A stretch of 64,000 nt of DNA. It comes from Paenibacillus agri (GTDB taxonomy: Bacteria; Bacillota; Bacilli; Paenibacillales; Paenibacillaceae). This document shows positions 25,567 through 33,525 of this stretch, one piece after another (within the stretch, counting starts at the first letter, position 1; every line of letters begins with the position of its first letter). Where the stretch lies: contig NZ_JABWCS010000220.1 of assembly GCF_013359945.1 (NCBI RefSeq), positions 267,414 through 331,413 of the forward strand. Reading direction: 5' to 3'. A program made the translations under genes and the position numbers. The notes beneath the pieces are model-generated. The model did not search any database, was not told where the DNA came from, and was given only the letters and a program-made list of their open reading frames with translations.

Positions 25567-25753
25567 GGCGTGAGAAATAATAAATTTTCTAATCTCCTCT
25601 TGTTGAGCTGCTATGTTTGATCCACTCCAATGTGTGGTAAGTAACATAACGTAAAGACAGGCCAAACTGTCAGCAACGCATAAACATGGACCCTTGAGCC
25701 ATCCTAAGATGATCAGCTTACATCCAATTGCACCGCGAAAGGAGACAGGGAAG

Positions 25754-26623
25754 ATGTCAGATAGCAAGCAGACGAAGAAGACTTTACCGCCACAGGAGCA
25801 ACAAAGCCAGCCCGGTATCGAGAGTCAAATGAATCCACGTCCTGAGTATGAGCCGAAGGGTTATAAGGCGGCAGGCAAGCTGCTGGGCAAGGCAGCGTTA
25901 ATTACCGGAGGGGACAGCGGGATTGGCCGGGCGGTGGCAGTTCTTTTTGCCAAAGAAGGGGCCGATGTGGTCATTTCCTACCTCAACGAACATTCGGATG
26001 CAGAAGAGACTAAACGTCAGGTGGAGCAGGAGGGGCGTAAATGTATCCTGATCTCCGGGGATATCGGCGTGGAGGCCTTTTGCCAGGATTTAATCAATAA
26101 ATCTGTGGACGGTCTCGGCAAACTGGATATCCTCATCAATAATGCCGCAGAGCAGCATCCGCAGGATAAAATCGAGGACATAACCTCCGAGCAGCTGGAG
26201 CGGACCTTCCGTACGAATATTTTCTCCATGTTCTATTTAACGAAGGCAGCTATGCCGCATTTAAAAGAAGGCTCGACCATCATCAACACGACTTCCATTA
26301 CGGCTTATCGCGGAAGCCCGCAGCTGCTGGATTATTCGTCCACCAAAGGGGCGATTCTCAGCTTTACCCGTTCGCTGTCTGCTAATCTGGCCGATAAGGG
26401 GATTCGGGTCAATGGGGTCGCGCCTGGGCCAATCTGGACTCCGCTGATTCCATCCACCTTCGATGCGCAGAAGGTTAGTGAATTCGGGGCCACTCAGCCG
26501 ATGAAACGCCCGGGACAGCCAGAAGAGCTGGCACCGGCTTATGTCTATTTGGCCTCCGACGACTCGACGTATGTGACCGGGCAGGTTATTCATGTCAACG
26601 GTGGCGAGGTTGTTAACGGCTAA
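25754..26623 (+). CDS. SDR-family oxidoreductase, general-stress (YhxD/YhdF-like) type
   Basis: 289 residues; the ATG at 25754 follows AAAGGAGA. A ~45-residue Gln/Pro-rich lead (KKTLPPQEQQSQPGIESQMNPRPEYEP) is typical of this subgroup. Then TGGDSGIGRAVA (cofactor loop), NNAAEQHP, the Ser of NTTSITAYRG and the YSSTK catalytic Tyr/Lys. The C-terminal YVTGQVIHVNGG is canonical. The substrate is unknown; relatives are stress-induced in Bacillus. Confidence 0.88.
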   Translation: MSDSKQTKKTLPPQEQQSQPGIESQMNPRPEYEPKGYKAAGKLLGKAALITGGDSGIGRAVAVLFAKEGADVVISYLNEHSDAEETKRQVEQEGRKCILISGDIGVEAFCQDLINKSVDGLGKLDILINNAAEQHPQDKIEDITSEQLERTFRTNIFSMFYLTKAAMPHLKEGSTIINTTSITAYRGSPQLLDYSSTKGAILSFTRSLSANLADKGIRVNGVAPGPIWTPLIPSTFDAQKVSEFGATQPMKRPGQPEELAPAYVYLASDDSTYVTGQVIHVNGGEVVNG

Positions 26624-26645
26624 GCGTATTTGGAGGTTATAACAG

Positions 26646-26692
26646 AAGCGTCTATCCTATCCTTGAACAGGATTTGGAGAGGCGCTTTTTTT
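26646..26692 (+). terminator. Terminator after the SDR gene
   Basis: An imperfect stem AAGCGTCT...AGGAT / ...GGCGCTT closes with TTTTTTT. Confidence 0.7.
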
Positions 26693-26833
26693 GGTGTGCA
26701 GCGGGAGGTATAAAGTGTAGATGGTCAACCTGTCAAATTTAAAGTAAACCCTTTCATACGAGGCTCAATATGATATTATATTAATTATAAATAGACCTGA
26801 GACAACCTAGGACTGAGAGGAGCCTGATGAAGC

Positions 26834-28429
26834 ATGCAGCAATTTGAAGACAGCATTTATAACCTGATTGTAGAGACCTCCACGAATCTGCCGGGTGATG
26901 TCCGGCGGGCGGTTGCCAAGGGACGTGCACTTGAAGACCGGGCGACCCGGTCGGGGCTGGCACTCGCCACGATTGCGCAAAATATCGGGATGGCAGAGCA
27001 GCAGGCTTCGCCGATCTGTCAGGACACAGGCATGCCTACCTTTATCATCCACACACCAGTGGGTATCAACCAGATCGAGATGAAGAAGGATATCTTCAGC
27101 GCTGTGCAAAGAGCGACCAAGAATGGCAAGCTGCGCCCGAACTCTGTAGACTCGCTCACAGGGGAGAACAGCGGAGATAATCTTGGCGCCGGAACACCAG
27201 TGATTCATTTTGAACAATGGGAAGAAGAAGGCATAGATGTCAGGCTCATTCTTAAAGGTGGCGGCTGCGAAAACAAAAATATTCAGTACAGCCTTCCTGC
27301 CGAACTAGAAGGACTGGGCAAAGCAGGACGTGATCTGGATGGTATCCGCAAATGTATCCTGCATGCGGTGTATCAAGCGCAGGGTCAGGGATGCAGTGCC
27401 GGATTCATCGGTGTTGGCATTGGCGGTGACCGCACAACGGGTTACGAATTGGCGAAGAAACAGCTGTTCCGTAAGGTCGATGATGTCAATCCGTTGGAAG
27501 ATTTGCAGAAGCTGGAAGACTATATTTTAGAGAATGCCAACAAGCTGGGCATTGGGACGATGGGCTTTGGCGGCGAAGTGACGCTGCTGGGCTGCAAGGT
27601 TGGTGTGATGAACCGTCTTCCGGCGAGCTTTTTTGTCTCCGTTGCTTATAACTGCTGGGCTTTCCGCCGTCAAGGGGTGCTGGTCGATCCAACTACGGGC
27701 GGAATCACAGAATGGCTTTACGAAAGTGGAACTGGAATCTCTGTGGAAGATGGCACCGAGGCTGCAATTCCTGTAGCGGCTTTGTCGGAGTCTTCCGAAG
27801 CAGGTAGCGGTTTGGAAAATGCAGGTTCCGGGACAGCTACAGGCGGTTCACGAGAAGTGCGTCTGACGACACCAATCAGCGAAGAGGACGTTCGCAGCCT
27901 ACGGGTCGGAGATGTAGTTATTTTGTCAGGCGAGATGCACACTGGACGTGATGCATTGCATAAATACCTGATGGATCACGAGGCGCCGGTGGATCTCGAT
28001 GGTGCAGTAATTTATCACTGCGGTCCGGTTATGCTCAAGGATGAGGAAGGCTGGCATGTAAAAGCGGCGGGGCCGACCACCAGCATCCGCGAGGAGCCAT
28101 ACCAAGGTGATATTCTGAAGAAATTTGGTATCCGCGCCGTTATTGGTAAAGGCGGCATGGGGGCCAAAACGTTGAAGGCTTTGCAGGAACACGGCGGCGT
28201 GTACCTCAATGCCATTGGTGGAGCTGCGCAATATTATGCGGAATGCATCAAGAAAGTTAACGCTGTGGATTTCATGGAGTTTGGCATTCCGGAAGCCATG
28301 TGGCATCTGCAGGTGGATGGCTTCGCAGCCATCGTCACGATGGACGCTCACGGGAACAGTCTGCATGCTGACGTGGAGAAGGATTCAGCTGCCAAGTTAG
28401 CTCAATTCCGGGAGCCGGTATTCCAGTAA
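26834..28429 (+). CDS. Fumarate hydratase, class I (iron-sulfur type)
   Basis: 531 residues; AGGAGCC before the ATG. The alpha-type part (1-about 295) has CQDTGMPTFI, GGGCENKN and the cysteines expected to hold the [4Fe-4S] cluster (Cys in CQDTG, in GGCEN and in GVGIGGDRTTGYE surroundings). The beta-type part (about 340-531) has GDVVILSGEMHTGRDALHKYL and GKGGMGAKTLKAL. Between them lies a Ser/Gly/Glu-rich linker (about 300-340, ALSESSEAGSGLENAGSG) that looks disordered. It hydrates fumarate to malate. Oxygen-sensitive class I enzyme rather than the class II FumC usual in Bacillus. Confidence 0.93.
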   Translation: MQQFEDSIYNLIVETSTNLPGDVRRAVAKGRALEDRATRSGLALATIAQNIGMAEQQASPICQDTGMPTFIIHTPVGINQIEMKKDIFSAVQRATKNGKLRPNSVDSLTGENSGDNLGAGTPVIHFEQWEEEGIDVRLILKGGGCENKNIQYSLPAELEGLGKAGRDLDGIRKCILHAVYQAQGQGCSAGFIGVGIGGDRTTGYELAKKQLFRKVDDVNPLEDLQKLEDYILENANKLGIGTMGFGGEVTLLGCKVGVMNRLPASFFVSVAYNCWAFRRQGVLVDPTTGGITEWLYESGTGISVEDGTEAAIPVAALSESSEAGSGLENAGSGTATGGSREVRLTTPISEEDVRSLRVGDVVILSGEMHTGRDALHKYLMDHEAPVDLDGAVIYHCGPVMLKDEEGWHVKAAGPTTSIREEPYQGDILKKFGIRAVIGKGGMGAKTLKALQEHGGVYLNAIGGAAQYYAECIKKVNAVDFMEFGIPEAMWHLQVDGFAAIVTMDAHGNSLHADVEKDSAAKLAQFREPVFQ

Positions 28430-28533
28430 GTCATTATCTAGCCCGTTTGATAGCCTTGTTATATGTGGATGCCCCACGCATAGCGATGGACTCAGCGGGC
28501 TTTCTTATTCAATTGCGGGGGAGGAAGAAACAG

Positions 28534-28923
28534 ATGTCACCACACTATGTAAGAAACGGGCTTCAGACGATTACTCCTTATTTTATTGTATCTAATGCTG
28601 ACCGCTTGGTAGATTTTGTAGTGCATTGTTTTGAGGCCCGGATCATTGATATGCTGCGCAGCGACGACGGGCGGATCAAGCATGCCGAACTCCGAATCGG
28701 TGACTCAATGATCGAGTTGTCCGAAGCCAATAAGAAATATCCGCCGGTGCAGCAAACCATTCATCTATATGTTAGTGACGTGGACAAAACCTATCTAAAA
28801 TGCCTGGAATCCGGTGGGATCATTATTGATGAGCCGGTGGATAAACCATATGGTGAACGCGGTGCCGGCATTAGAGACCCCCATGGGAACCAGTGGTTTA
28901 TTGCGACTCGTACGCAAGATTGA
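28534..28923 (+). CDS. VOC-family (glyoxalase/PhnB-like) protein
   Basis: 129 residues from the ATG at 28534 with GGGGGAGG upstream. Two beta-alpha-beta-beta-beta modules: TPYFIVSNADRLVDFVVHCFEA ... HAELRIGDSMIELSEA and TIHLYVSDVDKTYLKCLESGG ... YGERGAGIRDPHGNQWFIAT. The Glu/His positions of PhnB-like VOC proteins are partly kept. The substrate is unknown. A terminator follows directly. Confidence 0.85.
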   Translation: MSPHYVRNGLQTITPYFIVSNADRLVDFVVHCFEARIIDMLRSDDGRIKHAELRIGDSMIELSEANKKYPPVQQTIHLYVSDVDKTYLKCLESGGIIIDEPVDKPYGERGAGIRDPHGNQWFIATRTQD

Positions 28924-28948
28924 GTGCCTCTTAGCAGGATGTAACCAG

Positions 28949-28995
28949 GAAGGGCGCCGCTGCAGATTTTCTGCGGAGGTGGCCCTTCTTTATTT
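28949..28995 (+). terminator. Terminator after the VOC gene
   Basis: GAAGGGC-GCCGCTGCAGA pairs with TCTGCGGAGGTGGCCCTTC, then TTTATTTT. It ends just before the PhoP box of phoR. Confidence 0.85.
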
Positions 28996-29001
28996 TGGCA
29001 T

Positions 29002-29033
29002 TTTACATTGCGTTAAAACTTGGCCTGTATAAT
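29002..29033 (+). promoter_or_regulatory. PhoP-box-like repeats and promoter of phoR
   Basis: TTTACA at 29002 and TTAAAA at 29013 are 11 bp apart, the spacing of Bacillus PhoP direct repeats (TTAACA-like, 5-nt spacers). TATAAT follows at 29028-29033. Confidence 0.6.
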
Positions 29034-29117
29034 GAACAGAATCGAACTGGCATTTTAACAAAAATGAGGTTAGGATTATTTTTAGAGAACATATGTAAAG
29101 AAAGAGGAAACTTATTC

Positions 29118-30911
29118 ATGAAACCGTTTCGTATTCGGCTTACAATCATACTGATGACACTTATCGGGATTTCGATGATCGGTGCCGGATTTACAATGGC
29201 GCATCTCTTCAAGGAATCACATATTTCAGCGCTCGAAGAAAACATGTCCCGGGAAATAAAATTACTGTCGGGTACGTTTCAGTTCAGGGAAATGAACAGC
29301 CCGGATGCTATGACTTACTACACGGAGCAAGCCAGACATATCGCAGGGTTGACTAAGTCCAGAATCACTTTCATTACCAAGGACGGAAAGGTGATCGGGG
29401 ATTCGGAGAAGGATCCGCTGCTGATGGACAACCACTCCAAACGGGAGGAAGAGGTGCTGGCTGCCAAGGAAGGCATAGGCCGTGCCATTCGATATAGTGA
29501 TACTTTGAACAAAACAATGATGTATGTTGCCGGAGCTGTGGATTCCGATCAAGGTTTTCACGGTTATATTCGTCTCTCGATGTCCCTGGATGCTGTGACC
29601 GAAGGGCTGAACCGGGCCTGGATGATTATGGCCGCAGGTCTGGTTCTCCTGTTTATGGCCGCTACCTTTGTCAGTTACAGGGTGGCGTCCGGCATGACTT
29701 CGCCGATTGAACAGATCACGAGGGTGGCAAGGCGTATCACGGATCTGGACTATGACGCCCGGGTGCCGATGAAGCGCAAGGATGAGATTGGGCAGTTGGC
29801 CAAAGCGATTAATGCCATGGCGGACAGTCTGCAGAATCAACTCAAGACGATCCGCGACAACGAGGATCTGCTGCAAAGCGTGCTCGACAATATGACCGGG
29901 GGCATCCTGATGATTAATGAAGAGGGCGAGATTGCGCTGTTGAACCGGGCTGCCGAGCATATGCTGGATGTCAGCAACAACGAGATGGCCGGACAGTCGT
30001 ATCAGGAGCTAAAGCGTCATTACGAGTTGACCCGGCTAGTGGATGAGGGGGTCTCTCGAAGAGAGCCGATCCATGAGGAACGCAGTATTTATAATCCGAC
30101 AGAGCGTATTGTACGCCTGGACGGTGTACCAATGATGCAGGATGGCTCTTACAGAGGGATGTTGTTCCTGTTGCAAGAAGTTACGGATATCCGGCGCCTG
30201 GAGAAAATGCGCAGCGAGTTCGTGGCGAACGTCTCTCATGAGCTGAAGACTCCGGTAGCCGCAGTTAAGGGCTTTGCGGAGACCTTGCTCGGCGGGGGTG
30301 TTACAGACGAGAAGACCGCACGTTCGTTCCTCCAAATCATCTATGATGAGAATGAACGATTGAACCGCTTGATCGGTGATATTCTGGAACTATCCAAAAT
30401 TGAGTCCAAGCGTGTTCAACTGGAATGCTCGCCAGTTCATGTTATTGATTTCTTCGATTCCGTACTGGAGACGATGAGCAAAGTGGCAGAGAAGAAGAAT
30501 ATTAGCCTCAGTGCCACAGTGCCGCCGGAGCTATTCATGGAGGGCGATGAGGACAAGCTTCGTCAGATCTTCATGAACCTGTTGTCCAATTCCATCAACT
30601 ACACCCAGGACGGGGGTAATGTGAAGGTAACCGTGGCCAACCGGATGGAGGACGACGGCACTGAGAAAGTGATCTTCGCGGTCAGTGATACCGGGATGGG
30701 CATTCCGCGTAAGGACCTGCCGCGTATCTTCGAACGCTTCTACCGGGTGGATAAAGCGAGGTCCAGAAGTTCCGGTGGTACAGGTCTTGGATTGTCCATT
30801 GTGAAGCATCTCGTGGATTTACACCGCGGAAATATCAGTGTTGAAAGTGATCTTGGCATTGGAAGCACATTTACTGTTGAACTTCCGCTGCTTCAGGAAG
30901 ATGAAGAATAA
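29118..30911 (+). CDS. phoR: Phosphate-sensing histidine kinase PhoR
   Basis: 597 residues; the ATG at 29118 follows AAAGAGGA. Order: membrane helix (about 9-32), external sensor domain (33-165), second helix (168-190), HAMP (190-242), PAS (about 252-330, LDNMTGGILMINEEGEIALLNRAAEHML), HisKA with NVSHELKTP (His374), and HATPase (N box NLLSNSINYT, G boxes DTGMGIP and GGTGLGLSIVKH). It is named PhoR from the domain order and from phoP, pstB and phoU downstream. Gene order is kinase first, opposite to B. subtilis phoP-phoR. Confidence 0.85.
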   Translation: MKPFRIRLTIILMTLIGISMIGAGFTMAHLFKESHISALEENMSREIKLLSGTFQFREMNSPDAMTYYTEQARHIAGLTKSRITFITKDGKVIGDSEKDPLLMDNHSKREEEVLAAKEGIGRAIRYSDTLNKTMMYVAGAVDSDQGFHGYIRLSMSLDAVTEGLNRAWMIMAAGLVLLFMAATFVSYRVASGMTSPIEQITRVARRITDLDYDARVPMKRKDEIGQLAKAINAMADSLQNQLKTIRDNEDLLQSVLDNMTGGILMINEEGEIALLNRAAEHMLDVSNNEMAGQSYQELKRHYELTRLVDEGVSRREPIHEERSIYNPTERIVRLDGVPMMQDGSYRGMLFLLQEVTDIRRLEKMRSEFVANVSHELKTPVAAVKGFAETLLGGGVTDEKTARSFLQIIYDENERLNRLIGDILELSKIESKRVQLECSPVHVIDFFDSVLETMSKVAEKKNISLSATVPPELFMEGDEDKLRQIFMNLLSNSINYTQDGGNVKVTVANRMEDDGTEKVIFAVSDTGMGIPRKDLPRIFERFYRVDKARSRSSGGTGLGLSIVKHLVDLHRGNISVESDLGIGSTFTVELPLLQEDEE

Positions 30912-30948
30912 GTGTGGGGATAATTAATCGCTGAGCGTTTCTATCTTT

Positions 30949-30965
30949 TTTACACCAAGTTAACA
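30949..30965 (+). promoter_or_regulatory. PhoP-box-like repeats before phoP
   Basis: TTTACA (30949) and a perfect TTAACA (30960) are 11 bp apart; a weaker GTGATA lies 11 bp further on. phoP thus probably has its own PhoP-responsive promoter besides read-through from phoR. Confidence 0.6.
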
Positions 30966-31031
30966 TTTCGGTGATATGATGGCATTGTTGCTGTTTTGTA
31001 AAATTTAAAACATATGAATACGGGGGAACTT

Positions 31032-31760
31032 ATGGCACAACGATTGCTTGTCATTGAAGACGAACCGACGCTGGCCCGCCTGTTGTCCTACAACCTGACA
31101 CAGGAAGGTTATGAGGTCACGGTAGAGGATCATGGAACCGCAGGATATGATCGTGCGACCCGGGAGCCCTTTGACCTCATCGTACTGGATTTAATGCTGC
31201 CTGGAATGAACGGTATTGACATTCTTGATAAATTGCGTGGTCAAGGCATCCGCACACCGGTTATTGTGCTGACCGCCAAAAATGCAGAAGAAGATGTTGT
31301 CCGTGGATTGAAATCGGGAGCTGATGATTATATAACAAAACCATTTGGCGTCTCAGAGCTACTGGCCCGGGTCAGCGCAGTGCTACGCCGGATTTCTGGA
31401 CTGGCAGAAGAGGCACCGGCGGAAACGACGGCGTCTGCATCTACCATTATTTTGGGACAACTTGAGATTTATCCCGAGCGGTACGAGGTTTCGCTTGGCG
31501 GACACAGCATCAACCTGCGTCCGAAGGAATTTGAAGTGCTGCTGTACTTGGCCCGCAAGCCAGGGGTTGTGCTTACACGTGACGATCTGATGAATGCAGT
31601 GTGGGGCTTCGACTACATTGGTGGACAGCGGACGGTTGACGTGCATGTCAGCTCCTTGCGTAAAAAGCTGGAGCTTGATCCCGAGTCGGTTCATATTGAT
31701 TCAATTCGCGGAGTTGGCTACAAACTCGTTGTGAATAAGAAGAGGGCTCCTGTCATATAA
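31032..31760 (+). CDS. phoP: Response regulator PhoP, OmpR family
   Basis: 242 residues from the ATG at 31032 (GGGGGAA upstream). Receiver domain with IEDEP, phosphoacceptor Asp53 (VLDLMLPG) and the Lys of ITKPF; then a winged helix with RPKEFEVLLYLARKPG and GGQRTVDVHVSSLRKKLE. It controls phosphate-starvation genes. It lies 120 bp after phoR and before pstB, each with a PhoP-type repeat upstream, so positive autoregulation is likely. Confidence 0.88.
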   Translation: MAQRLLVIEDEPTLARLLSYNLTQEGYEVTVEDHGTAGYDRATREPFDLIVLDLMLPGMNGIDILDKLRGQGIRTPVIVLTAKNAEEDVVRGLKSGADDYITKPFGVSELLARVSAVLRRISGLAEEAPAETTASASTIILGQLEIYPERYEVSLGGHSINLRPKEFEVLLYLARKPGVVLTRDDLMNAVWGFDYIGGQRTVDVHVSSLRKKLELDPESVHIDSIRGVGYKLVVNKKRAPVI

Positions 31761-31779
31761 TTGACGGGGGTTCTTTTTT
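31738..31779 (+). terminator. Terminator overlapping the phoP stop
   Basis: AGAGGGCTCCTGTCA pairs imperfectly with TGACGGGGGTTCTTTTTT; the stop codon lies within the stem. Confidence 0.65.
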
Positions 31780-31788
31780 GCGTCTTAT

Positions 31789-31827
31789 TTTACAATGCGT
31801 TAACATTTCTCCACAACTCTATTTACA
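31789..31827 (+). promoter_or_regulatory. PhoP box of pstB, four hexamers at 11-bp spacing
   Basis: TTTACA (31789), TTAACA (31800), CCACAA (31811, weak) and TTTACA (31822) repeat every 11 bp exactly, the layout known for PhoP-activated promoters in B. subtilis. Confidence 0.75.
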
Positions 31828-31878
31828 CTGCCCGGGTATCATGAGGTACGAAGATGATGAGAAGGAGACGCAAAACTA

Positions 31879-32634
31879 ATGAAATCCATCATTGACATAG
31901 AGAAATTGGATCTCTATTATGAGTCTTTTCACGCGCTAAAGAATGTGGAACTACAGATTCCGGAGAAACAGGTTACAGCTTTTATCGGGCCTTCCGGCTG
32001 TGGTAAGTCTACGCTTTTGCGTACCCTAAACCGAATGAATGATATGATTCCCGGAACACGTATTGAAGGTAAAGTTAAGATCGGCGGCAAAGATATTTAC
32101 AGTGACGATGTTGAAGTGGAAAGCTTGCGCAAGCAGGTCGGCATGGTATTCCAACAGCCTAATCCTTTTCCAAAGTCCATTTATGACAATGTAGCCTACG
32201 GTCCTCGACTGCACGGAATCCGCTCGAAGAGTGAACTGGACGGTATCGTAGAACAAAGTCTGCGTCAATCCGCTCTTTGGGAGGAAGTTAAAGACTTCCT
32301 GAAGAAATCCGCGCTCAGTCTGTCCGGGGGACAGCAGCAACGGCTCTGTATTGCCAGAGCACTCGCTGTGCAGCCTGACATCCTGCTCATGGATGAAGCA
32401 ACCTCAGCGCTTGATCCTGTATCCACGCTTAAGATTGAAGAGCTGGTGCAGGAGCTGCGGGACAAGTATACGATTGTTATGGTTACACATAACATGCATC
32501 AGGCGGCACGCGTCTCAGGACGAACAGTATTCTTCCTGAACGGTGTGATTGTGGAGGCGGCAGATACAGAGCTGCTGTTCTCGAACCCTAAGGATTCACG
32601 CACGGAAGATTATATTTCGGGACGCTTCGGTTAA
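31879..32634 (+). CDS. pstB: Phosphate ABC transporter ATP-binding protein PstB
   Basis: 251 residues; GAGAAGGAG before the ATG. Walker A GPSGCGKST, PstB-specific Q loop VGMVFQQPNPFPKSIYDN, signature LSLSGGQQQRLCIARA, Walker B LLMDEATSALDP and the switch His in MVTHNMHQA are all intact. It powers high-affinity phosphate uptake. The pstS, pstC and pstA genes that should accompany it are not here; only phoU follows, so the permease parts must lie elsewhere. Confidence 0.95.
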   Translation: MKSIIDIEKLDLYYESFHALKNVELQIPEKQVTAFIGPSGCGKSTLLRTLNRMNDMIPGTRIEGKVKIGGKDIYSDDVEVESLRKQVGMVFQQPNPFPKSIYDNVAYGPRLHGIRSKSELDGIVEQSLRQSALWEEVKDFLKKSALSLSGGQQQRLCIARALAVQPDILLMDEATSALDPVSTLKIEELVQELRDKYTIVMVTHNMHQAARVSGRTVFFLNGVIVEAADTELLFSNPKDSRTEDYISGRFG

Positions 32635-32698
32635 GCTTTTTAATAAAGCGGGATTGAAGTGACAACTGACATACCACCTGAGGAGGATCGCTCTGGAT

Positions 32699-33358
32699 AT
32701 GATTCAAAGAAAAGAATTTGACAAGGACTTGGAAGAGCTGCGCAGTCTGCTACAGCAGATGAGTGAGCATGTAACGAATGCGCTCGAAGGTGCGGTTTCC
32801 GCGCTGCAAAACCTCGATACTACGCGCGCTCAGGAAATAGTGAAGGCCGATTTGCGCCTTAATGCCATGGAAGACCGGATCATGGAGATCGGATCGAAGC
32901 TGATCATTACCCAGCAGCCAGTTGCCAAGGACCTGCGTCGTATTATCGTTGCTTTTAAAATATCGAGCGATCTGGAGCGGATGGGCGATCTGGCGATTGA
33001 TGTCGCCAAGGTTACAATGCGCATTCAAGGACAGCAATTGATCAAACCGCTGGTAGACATCCCGCGTATGGCTGAGATTGTCAACGTAATGATCAAGGAA
33101 GCGATCGTTGCTTATCTGGATGAGAACACGGATCTGGCCTACAAAATGGCTCAGGACGATGATCAGGTAGACCACCTCTATAGTGCGATGATCACTGAGC
33201 TGTACACGTTCTTGACAGAGAAGCCGGATGCACTGAATCAGGTTATGCTGCTGACGCTGGTGGGCCGTTATATCGAGCGGATTGCCGATCACGCCACTAA
33301 CATTGGTGAAAGTGTGGTATATCTGGTTACAGGCAAGCGCCCTGATCTGAATCAATAA
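32699..33358 (+). CDS. phoU: Phosphate signalling complex protein PhoU
   Basis: 219 residues with GAGGAGG 9 nt before the ATG. Two three-helix bundles with the PhoU metal-binding marks RIIVAFKISSDLERMGDLA and RYIERIADHATNIGE. PhoU links Pst activity to PhoR signalling. The 64-bp gap from pstB and lack of a terminator between them indicate one transcript. Confidence 0.95.
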   Translation: MIQRKEFDKDLEELRSLLQQMSEHVTNALEGAVSALQNLDTTRAQEIVKADLRLNAMEDRIMEIGSKLIITQQPVAKDLRRIIVAFKISSDLERMGDLAIDVAKVTMRIQGQQLIKPLVDIPRMAEIVNVMIKEAIVAYLDENTDLAYKMAQDDDQVDHLYSAMITELYTFLTEKPDALNQVMLLTLVGRYIERIADHATNIGESVVYLVTGKRPDLNQ

Positions 33359-33396
33359 TCGTTAATACGGGAATACAGAATAGATGAATCTTTATG

Positions 33397-33428
33397 AACG
33401 CCGGCCCCCGCCGGCGTTTGTTCTATTT
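33397..33428 (+). terminator. Terminator after phoU
   Basis: AACGCCGG-CCCCCG-CCGGCGTT followed by TGTTCTATTT. Confidence 0.8.
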
Positions 33429-33525
33429 ACAGAGTTCTGCCAGGTGATAGGCGAAATCGTTTCGTCTTCGTACGGCCATATGTTAAAATGGTGAAAGTAT
33501 GCAACATAAAAGGGTGGGTGCAACA

